Source of the DNA: Salvelinus alpinus
Lineage: Eukaryota > Chordata > Actinopteri > Salmoniformes > Salmonidae
Direction of reading: 5' to 3'
Length of the DNA stretch: 64,000 nucleotides
Assembly: GCF_045679555.1 (NCBI RefSeq)
Contig: NC_092099.1
Location: forward strand, 14,832,076-14,896,075
Shown here: piece by piece, positions 35,727 through 64,000 of the stretch
Layout of the letters: each line of letters starts with the position of its first letter
Numbering within the stretch: position 1 is the stretch's first letter
The notes under the pieces: generated by a model
The model's input: only the letters and a program-made list of their open reading frames with translations
Told to the model about the DNA's origin: nothing
Database searches by the model: none
Translations under genes and position numbers: made by a program

Positions 35727-36010
35727 CAGTGGTTTCAGAGTCCCGCAATAAGAGCTGAGATGCTAATATTTGTGTAAACTCTTTACAGTTGTGTTCTGTG
35801 GGTGTCACTGAGTAGGCTGATTTCCCATTTCATAGGTGCATAATCCATAGGTTAGGCTGTACAGTGCAATATGAATGTCCAACACACAGCAGACTGACTG
35901 GAAAAGTGATTACCCACAATCAAAGTCCTGCAATAAGAGCTAAGACGCTAATATTTGTGTAAACTCTTTACAGTTGTGTTCTTTGAGTGTCACAGAATAG
36001 GCTGATATGC
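35727..36010 (+). repeat. Two tandem copies (about 195-bp period) upstream of CYBRD1
   Basis: Copies at 35727-35815 and 35922-36010 share 'caataagagctgagatgcta' / 'caataagagctaagacgcta', 'atatttgtgtaaactcttta' and the following 'aggttaggctgtacagtgc'. The related copy at 22661-22756 adjoins the inverted CYBRD1 duplicate. Confidence 0.82.
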
Positions 36011-36062
36011 CATTTCATGAGTCCACAATCCATACAATAGGTTAGGCTGTACAGTGCGAATA

Positions 36063-36987
36063 AGTATGCCCCCAATGCAATTCTGAATTCAAATACATCC
36101 ACAGTTCGATTTCAAAATATTATCTTGTCCAATTGTGGCATTATTCCACAATTTGTATCTGTTTGAATCAGTTTCAATTTGGGACTTATATTTTGAACAG
36201 CGAACATCGATTCTTCTATTGTTGCTCATGCTAATGTTGTGCACGACACATTGGTGATCTGTTTTATATCTGCTGTGTCTGTGTTACCTGGCCTCAGAGC
36301 ATTTCGTATCATTCTTTACCTAAATACTTCACTCTCCATTTAGTATATGTTACATTTCGTATGGTATGTATTCATTTGTGAATGTCCTTAATCCATTTCG
36401 TATGATATGTTACGAATTACAATTCCTAGCTAAGTTGCTAATTAGCTAAAATTGTCTGATGAGATTCCAACATGCAGCCTTGGAGTTATTATACATTTGT
36501 GTTATACGCCCACCGTTCCACCCAGACCAACAATTATCCTTTTATTTTTGCCTTGTCGTATGTAAGCATACCAAACGTAACATATCATACTAATTTGAGG
36601 GTCCCGGATTGACCGATTACTATGTTACGTCTAGTCTATGAGACCAGTCTGTTCTGTCTGACCCATTTGTAACAACGAAGGTTACAAAACGTTGGTGTTA
36701 CAAAACATTTGTAGATTTGTTATTGGAAAATAATGACTCATGACGCCCCCCCCCCCACTCGAAATTCCTCAAATCACTTCCTTCATTAATCTAGTGTTGG
36801 CGTTCGCGCTGTTAGAGATGGCGATGGAGAATTTCAAGCAGTTCCTGTTCGCTTTGTCCGCTGCGGTTACCGTTGGTTTTGTCTCGATAATTTTTGTTTT
36901 GAGATGGGTTTTCTACTTCAAGGAAGGTTTAGCATGGGATGGAGGACTGGCCGAATTCAATTGGCACCCGGTTTTAATCGTTACCGG
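36063..36987 (+). repeat. Inverted-duplication arm containing the CYBRD1 promoter and exon 1
   Basis: The right arm of an inverted pair whose other arm is 22757-23306. Homology starts at 'tatgcccccaat' and runs to 'ttttaatcgttacc' inside exon 1. The arm holds a MITE-like insertion (about 36284-36646) absent from the left arm. Roughly 12.7 kb of transposon DNA lies between the arms. Confidence 0.85.
36284..36646. mobile_element. MITE-like insertion in the CYBRD1 upstream region
   Basis: It is identified by its absence from the inverted copy at 22757-23306. Its ends are loosely inverted (ctggcctcagag and ctatgagaccag), and 'gtctgt' flanks it on both sides. It contains repeated 'atttcgtatgatatgttacg'-like segments. 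Confidence 0.6.
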
Positions 36988-38794
36988 GTTCATTTTTATG
37001 CAGGGAATTGGTGAGAAGTTTGTATCTGTTTATTACTCTCTCAAGTACAGAATTCAGCTAAATCTGAAGCGATTGAGTTTGGCCGACAAAGTCTTCGTTT
37101 TAACAAGTTATTTTGATCTGAAAGTTATTTCACCAAGCCGTTTGGAACCTGGAAGATTTTTCTCCCAAAATTCCGAAGTAACGTTAACTCAAAGAAAAGG
37201 GCTACATTGTATCTATTCACTGTCAGGGTACTATTATTGAAAGAAATATGCATTGTTTTCTAAACCGTTTCGGTTGTTTGCTTTATTATCATCAGTTTTG
37301 TTGTATACAAATATGTTAGAGCACGATCTATGCTAATGTTGCACTGATGCATTTCTGAGTAAAACAAGACCCTTTGATTCTTTACAAAGTTTAAGCGAAT
37401 GAGTTATACTCAGATTTTCTACCAACATTCCAGACCATGTGCATTCTTCCACTTGAAGTAGGCTATTTCCTTGAGTGTAGCCTAAATGACACATTTAACT
37501 TTGATTTGTATGTGCTTGGGATTACATTAGTTAAAAAGGATTTTATTGGCCTACCCGCTTAAACTAAACAAAATGATATAATGCGATGTCCATATTTTAT
37601 GTGTAGAAGTAGGCCTACCTCATAGGGATGTAAGAAACAGGATGTTACAACATCTGGTATGTATAGCAAGAATTGCTCATCTCCGAGTATTATTCACATT
37701 CAATCACTTTGGATTGAATGCATTTTCATGATTAAACATCAGTTGAATAAGTATGCTACTTTTGTCGGTTTCAGCCATTGTCGTGTATAGGTTGCCATGG
37801 ACCTGGAAGTGCAGCAAGTTAATGATGAAGTTTATTCATGCTGGCTTAAACATACTGGCCTTCATTTTCGCTGCCATATCTCTGGTAGCAGTATTTGACT
37901 TCCACAACGCACAAAACATCCCCAACATGTACAGCCTGCACAGCTGGGTGGGGCTAGCAGCTGTGATACTTTATTCACTACAGGTAAGTACACCAAAATA
38001 TATTGTGTAGCCTATTATAATGCTGTAGAAATGTCCTTAATGAATGCTTCGTAATGTATTATATTGTTATAAAGCTTTGTCATAAAGCATCATTCTAATA
38101 GATTTTGTTGTTACTATTTAACTACAGCTCTATGCATGGACGCTTGTGTAGGCTGTTTATGAAGTACATTTTATGGCACAGTAAGACCGGTATATTCCAT
38201 TCTTCATTACAATGCTTGACACAGTTTCCTGATGTTTCCTTCTTTTACTGAGCAGCTTGTCCTGGGAGTGTGTATATACCTGATACCCATCACCCCGACA
38301 TACCTGAGAGCCGCGTTTATGCCCCTGCACATCTACAGTGGCCTGTTCATCTTTACCAGTGTCATAGCCACTGCACTTATGGGCATCACAGAGAAGCTCA
38401 TTTTTGGCCTGTAAGTTTTATAATATGGGAAATATGGGACATACACTAAACTTTGGTACTTAGAGACCCCATCTTATAAACATATTACAGCTATAGCTAA
38501 CTCTCTTCTTTGTCTCTCAGGAAAAATCCCAGTTACAAAGACTCTCCCCCAGAGGCCACCTTTGTGAATGTGCTGGGAGTACTTATAGTTATTTTTGGAG
38601 GAATCATCCTCTGGATCGCTACTCGCCCCTCTTGGAAACGCCCCAGTGAGCAGGTCCTGCGCTCCCCGCCTACTAACGGGGGTGGGTCAGTTGGCACCAA
38701 AGTGTCTCAACAAACTGACCCGATTGACCCCAAAGGCAATGGAGATGCCAGAAGAAGGAGTGGTAAATTGGAGGACTCCGGACAGGTCAACTGA
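36818..38794 (+). CDS. cybrd1: CYBRD1, duodenal cytochrome b / plasma membrane ascorbate-dependent reductase (complete)
   Basis: Coding exons 36818-37010, 37775-37983, 38256-38410 and 38521-38794 total 831 nt, 276 residues plus TGA. All junctions are GT-AG and in phase. The protein is a six-helix cytochrome b561. The four haem-ligand histidines fall at H50 (NWHPVL), H86 (IHAGL), H120 (LHSWVG) and H159 (PLHIYSG), the same numbers as in the human protein (286 aa). Known role: it moves electrons from cytosolic ascorbate across the plasma membrane, reducing ferric iron or monodehydroascorbate outside. The C-terminal tail after helix six is short and hydrophilic. Start choice: ATG 36818 (MAMENF) matches human MAME; the second ATG two codons later is also possible. 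Its 5' part is duplicated in inverse at 22757-23306. Confidence 0.95.
37011..37774 (+). other. CYBRD1 intron 1, nothing else recognised
   Basis: GT at 37011 and AG at 37773-37774. There is no transposon or RNA gene, unlike the flanking DNA. The apparent extension of the exon 1 reading frame to about 37240 is intron read-through. Confidence 0.7.
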
Positions 38795-39041
38795 GTAACA
38801 TGAAATCCAACTGCTGATTCTGTCTGTCTGTTGATGCTTTAAAAAGTTGCATTTATCTACTGGCATTCCCTCAGCAAATGTAAACCTTTGTTCCAAATAG
38901 CACCTTGAGGAATTGTTTCCAACAGTTCCAGAATGTTGATCTTTAAACAGTTTTTTTATTTGATGTAATTGAATGTAATGGACAATGATTTGATAAAGGA
39001 TTTAACTAGCCTATTGAAGATTAGACAGATTATCAAATATA

Positions 39042-40165
39042 CTGAACAAAAATATAAATTCAACAATGTCAAATTTTTTACTGAGTTACAGTTTATACAA
39101 GGAAATCAGTTAATTGAAATAAATAAATTAGGCCCTAATCTATGTATTTCATATGACTGGAAATACAGATATGCATCTGTTGGTCACAGATACCTTTTTA
39201 GTAGGGGCGGGAATCAGAAAAACAGTATCTGGTGTGACCACCATTTGCCTCATGCAGCATGAAATCTTCACATATAATTGATCAGGCTGTTGGTTGTGGC
39301 CTGTAGAATGTTGTCCCACTCCTCTTCAATGGCTGTGCGAAGTTATTGGATACTGGCGGGAACTGGAACACGCTGTCGTACACGTCGATCCAGAGCATCC
39401 TCAAACATGCTCAATGCGTGACATGTCTGGTGAGTATGCAGGCCATGGAAGAACTGGGACATTTTCAGCTTCCAGGAATTTAGTACAGATCCTTGTGATA
39501 TGGGGCTGTGCATTATCATGAGGTGATGGCGGCGGATGAATGGCATGACAATGGGCCTCAAGTTCTTGTCATGTAATCTCTGTGCATTCAAATTGCCATC
39601 GATCAAATGAAAGTGTGTTCGTTGTCAGTAGCTTATGCCTGCCCATAACCCCACCGCCACCATGTGGCACTCTGTTCACAACGTTGACATCAGTAAACCA
39701 CTTTCCCACATGATGCCATGAATGTGGTCGGCGGTTGTGAAGCCGGTTGGAAGTACTGCCAAATTCTCTAAAACAACATTGGAGAAGGCTTATGGTAGAG
39801 AAATTAACATTCAATTATCTGGCAACAGCTCTGGTGGACATTCCTGCAGTCAGCATGCCAATTGCACGCTCCCTCAAATCTGTGGCGTTGCATTGTGTGA
39901 CAAAACTGCACATTTTAGAGTGGCCTTTTATTGTCCCCATCACAAGGTGCACCTGTGTAATGATCATGCTGTTTAATTAGCTTCTTGATATGCCACACCT
40001 GTCAGCTGGATGGATTATCTTGGCAACGGAGAAATGCTCACTAACAGGGATGTAAACTAATTTGTGCACAAAATTTGAGAGAAATTAGCTTTTTGTGCTC
40101 ATGGAAAATTTCAAGGACCTTTTATTTCAGCTCATGAAATGTTGCATATATATTTTTGTTCAGTG
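39042..40165 (-). mobile_element. DNA transposon, nearly full length, 'ctgaacaaaaatataaa' family
   Basis: Inverted ends 'ctgaacaaaaatataaat' (39042) and 'tatatttttgttcag' (to 40163) are flanked by TA-containing DNA. Minus-strand debris of the same transposase as at 32894-33780 lies inside (MIDGNLNAQ.., [12 protein letters not shown]) with frameshifts and gaps. It begins about 250 bp after the CYBRD1 stop. Confidence 0.82.
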
Positions 40166-40469
40166 TACATATTCCTTACATTTGTGTAACTTTAATGATG
40201 ATTACATACTGTATTCTTCAGTGTTTTTAACTTACTTACAGAACAAACACATCTTTAGGTGTGAGGGGTGAATCCATTATAATCCAAATATATGTATTAT
40301 TACATACAGGTCTACCTAAGGCAATATAGGCAAACACAAATTTCATCATTACTCTGTTCAATATACTATTGATTTAAATCAGTGAGGAATTCATGATTGC
40401 TGCTTAATAGTATTAAAGCATATTTTGCAAATGATTTAGTACATTATAACATTACCAGCATTTTTGTAG

Positions 40470-41443
40470 ACATGAGGTCTATATACATTTTTGTTGCATT
40501 TTGATCACTGGCAGCTCAATTAAATAGTACTCGCAAAACAACAGTCTCAATGTCAACAGCGAAGAGGCGACTCTGAGATGTTGGCCTTCTAAGCAGAGTT
40601 CCTCTGTCCAGTGTCTGTGTTCTTTTGCCCATCTTAATCTTTTATTTTTATTGGCCAGTCTAAGATATGTATTTTTCTTTGCAACTCTGCCTAGAAGGCC
40701 AGCATCCCGGAGTCGCCTCTTCACTGTTGGTGTTGAGACTGGTGTTTTGCCGGTACTATTTAATGAAGCTGCCAGTTGAGGACTTGTGAGGTGTCTGTTT
40801 CTCAGACTAGACACACTAATGTACTTGTCCTCTTGCTCAGTTGTGCACCGGGCCTCCAACTCTTTCTATTCTGGTTAGAGCCAGTTTGCGCTGTTCTGTG
40901 AAGGGAGTAGTACACAGCGTTGTACCAGATCTTCAGTTTCTTGGCAATTTCTCGCATGGAATAGCCATTTCTCAGAAAAAGAATATACTGACGAGTTTCA
41001 GAAGACAGTTCTTTGTTTCTGGCCATTTTGAGCATGTAATCGAACCCACAAATGATGATGCTCCAGAATGTCAACTAGACTAAAGGCCAGTTTTATTGCT
41101 TCTTTAAATCAGAAAAACAGTTCTTAGCTGTGCTTACATAACTGCAAAAGGTTTTTCTAATTATCAATTAGCCTTTTAAAATGATAAACTTGGATTAGCT
41201 AACACAACGTGCCATTGAAACACAGGAGTGATGGTTGCTGATAATGAGCCTCTGTAAGCCTATATAGATTTTCCATAATATTTTTTTTTAAATCAGCCGT
41301 TTCCAGCTACAATAGTAATTTACAAATTAACAGTGTCTATACACTGTATTTCTGATCAATTTTGTGTTATTTTAATGGTAAATTTTTTTTGATTTTCTTT
41401 CAAAAACAAGGACATTTCTAAGTGATCCCAAACTTTTGAACGG
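40470..41443 (-). mobile_element. Tc1-like transposon, 5' half of transposase, antisense
   Basis: The minus strand shows MARNKELSSETRQYILFLRNGYSMREIAKKL near 41025-40930 (helix-turn-helix) and SLRNRHLTSPQLAASLNSTGKTPVSTPTVKRRLRDAGLLGRVAKK near 40810-40670. The DDE half is missing, apart from a stub after 40620. The right end is 'aagtgatcccaaacttttga'. Confidence 0.75.
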
Positions 41444-41707
41444 TATGTATGTATATATTATCTGTAGGGTTAATGGAATTTCACACCTTGGATCCAAATC
41501 ATAGTATTACATGCAGATAAATTGTCAGGACTAGGACATGTATCTCTCCGGTAACGCTTATCTTCATTAGGCGCAACTGCGATCTTAGTACTTTGAGTAG
41601 ACAGTGCTCCCTACTGGCGTAGTAAGATGATTTCCAGCAAATCTCTGCTGCGGATGTTCATTTGACTGTCGCTCTTCTGCATACGTAATTCCGCAATACA
41701 CATCCGT

Positions 41708-41880
41708 TGTGTTGGGTCATGGCAACAAAAAATATCCAGTTTTTGTCAAATTAACGTTGTATTGACTTTTCTTAGCAGGTTAGTTGAATTAACGTAGCAG
41801 GATAGGGTTAGCTAAAAATGCAACAAAAAAATACGTTAATTTGACAAAAGCTGGATCCCTTCTAGCCATTGTGTTGGGTC
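41708..41880. repeat. Fold-back element with inverted arms
   Basis: The left arm contains 'atccagtttttgtcaaatta' and the right arm contains its near complement 'taatttgacaaaagctggat'. 'gtgttgggtc' also occurs at both outer ends. A spacer of about 50 bp separates the arms. Confidence 0.65.
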
Positions 41881-42010
41881 GGCACTAGATACCACAGCCA
41901 CAAAGTCAGAAGGCCCGCATACACAACCAATCAGACGAGGGAGTGTGATGACGTGTATGCCGGTTTAAGGTTCTTGGGAAACGACCAATCAGACGAGGGA
42001 GTGTGACGCG
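41880..42010. promoter_or_regulatory. CCAAT/CRE-rich block, inverted partner of the DYNC1I2 promoter region
   Basis: Two tandem 'accaatcagacgagggagtg' units (41929 and about 41986), each holding a CCAAT box, lie beside 'gatgacgt', a CRE-like site. About 100 bp match, inverted, the segment at 42940-43035 across the intervening Tc1-type element. Promoter activity is an inference. Confidence 0.45.
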
Positions 42011-42046
42011 TCTGCCGACCGGCATGCAAGGACAGACATGCATTTA

Positions 42047-42783
42047 CACTACATGATCAAATGTACGTGGACACCTGCTCATCGAACATCTCATCCCAAA
42101 ATCATGGGCATTAATATGGAGTTGGTCCAACCTTTGCTGCTATAACAGCCTCCACTCTTCAGGGAAGGCTTTCCACTAGATGTTGGAACATTGCTGCGGG
42201 AACTTGCTTCCATTCAGTCACAAGAGCATTACTAAGGTCGGGATACTTATGTTGGGCGATTAGGCCTGGCTCGCATCGGCGTTCCAATTAATCTCAAAGG
42301 TGTTCGATGTGGTTCAGGTCAGGGCTCTGTGCAGGTCAGTCAAGTTTTTCCACACCGATCTCGACAAACCATTTCTGTATGATCCACAGGGGCATTGTCA
42401 TGCACAGGGGCATTGTCATGCACAGGGGCATTGTCATGCACAGGGACATTGTCATGCACAGGGGCATTGTCATGCACAGGGGCATTGTCATGCACAGGGG
42501 CATTGTCATGCTGAAACAAGAAAGGTCCTTCCCCAAACTGTTGCCACAAAGTTGGAAGCACAGAATCGTCTAGAATGTCATTAAGATTAAGATGTCCCTT
42601 CACCGGAACTAAGGGGCCTAGCCTGAACCATGAAAAACAGCCCCAGCCATTATTCCTCCTCCACCAAACGTTACAGTTTGAACTATGCATTGGTGATGTA
42701 GCGTCTCCTGGCGTCACCAAACCCAGATTTGTCTGTTGGACTGCCAGAGGAAGAAGGACTTGTCACTGCTCCAGATAACTCCT
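42047..42783 (-). mobile_element. Tc1-type transposon fragment with internal 18-bp expansion
   Basis: The left end is 'cactacatgatcaaatgtac' after TA. Minus-strand coding debris includes [21 protein letters not shown] and [23 protein letters not shown]. The second catalytic Asp motif (QHDNAP) lies exactly where the 18-bp unit has multiplied. The right end is truncated. Confidence 0.75.
42385..42511. repeat. 18-bp minisatellite, seven copies
   Basis: Unit caggggcattgtcatgca, with one variant copy (gggacatt). On the minus strand each unit adds DNAPVH to the transposase frame. It is a local tandem expansion inside the transposon. Confidence 0.92.
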
Positions 42784-42918
42784 CTGTGCTTGGAATGGAA
42801 TCCATTATGCTAGCGAGCTCATTTTAGGACAACTTACCCTTTTGCCCAAGACTTTTGTTATTTCTCAATGTTATGTTTTAGTGACGTTGCTAATTCTTGT
42901 TCCCGAACTCGAGACATG

Positions 42919-43131
42919 CCATTTCGAAAACGAGGTTTTCCCACGAAATGGAATATACGTCATCACATTCCCTCATCTTATTGGTCGGATAGGCGGGCCT
43001 TCTCAATTCGTGGCTGTGGTAACTGGTGAGGACCGTTGTGTTGGTGCTTCAGGAAAGGATCCTGTATTCAAGCGTTTAGAAAGCCAAGGAGAAATACGGT
43101 TTGTTACCAAACTACAAGTGAAACGTGGAGG
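42919..43131 (+). promoter_or_regulatory. Probable DYNC1I2 promoter and non-coding first exon region
   Basis: Within 215 bp there is an inverted pair ccatttcg (42919-42926) / cgaaatgg (42944-42951), a CRE-like TACGTCA (42956-42962), an inverted CCAAT (ATTGG, 42980) and a GC box (GGCGGG, 42992-42997). GAG|GTAGCG at 43131-43132 could be the splice donor of a 5' UTR exon. The assignment rests on position ahead of the first coding exon. A transcript is needed to confirm it. Confidence 0.45.

Positions 43132-64000
<20,869 letters not shown>

Noticed and set aside
42385-42511. Regular short repeats resembling a CRISPR array
   Set aside because: Repeats are head-to-tail 18-mers with no spacers, inside a eukaryotic transposon.

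Overview
This window reads as vertebrate nuclear DNA from a salmonid fish. Interrupted coding exons have GT-AG junctions. The repeats combine tRNA-Leu-like and tRNA-Lys-like SINEs, very dense Tc1-type transposon relics, an L2-clade LINE and gypsy/LTR fragments, a mix typical of salmon, trout and char. The species cannot be fixed from the sequence alone.

Four host loci can be read, in the same order and orientation as I recall for human chromosome 2q31: METTL8 (minus, 1428-9925), DCAF17 (plus, 18.0-22.3 kb), CYBRD1 (plus, 36818-38794) and DYNC1I2 (plus, from 44783 past the window end). METTL8 (9 coding exons, 395 aa), CYBRD1 (4 exons, 276 aa) and DYNC1I2 (16 exons, 627 codons visible) splice into uninterrupted frames in which every exon phase agrees. 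DCAF17 survives only as 3' exon remnants with stop codons and a frameshift, so this copy looks dead. A second copy elsewhere from the salmonid genome duplication is a natural but untested expectation.

Layout: 1-1.4 kb, LINE 3' end and Tc1 debris. 1.4-9.9 kb, METTL8 with LINE, SINE and Tc1 fragments in its introns. 9.9-18 kb, a repeat-rich intergenic region with a long hairpin, a SINE with a 17-bp target-site duplication and a dead Tc1 element. 18-22.3 kb, DCAF17 remnants interrupted by a young, RT-less LTR retrotransposon (18421-21170, 5-bp duplication ATTGG) whose reading frame is a coding minisatellite. 22.7-23.3 kb, an inverted partial copy of the CYBRD1 promoter and first exon. 23.3-35.7 kb, a graveyard of nested elements that includes an L2 LINE with a 672-codon open frame and a chimeric reading frame joining a Tc1/mariner-type DDE transposase to a chromodomain integrase tail. 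36.8-38.8 kb, CYBRD1. 38.8-43 kb, more Tc1-type elements and fold-back DNA. 43-64 kb, DYNC1I2, whose introns hold a 45-bp minisatellite and a three-level nest (hAT inside hAT inside a Tc1-type element) with exact 8-bp duplications.

The host genes are functionally unrelated housekeeping genes: mitochondrial tRNA modification, transmembrane ferric/ascorbate redox, and dynein cargo binding. They share synteny rather than a pathway. No bacterial-style operon, CRISPR array or rRNA/tRNA gene is present.
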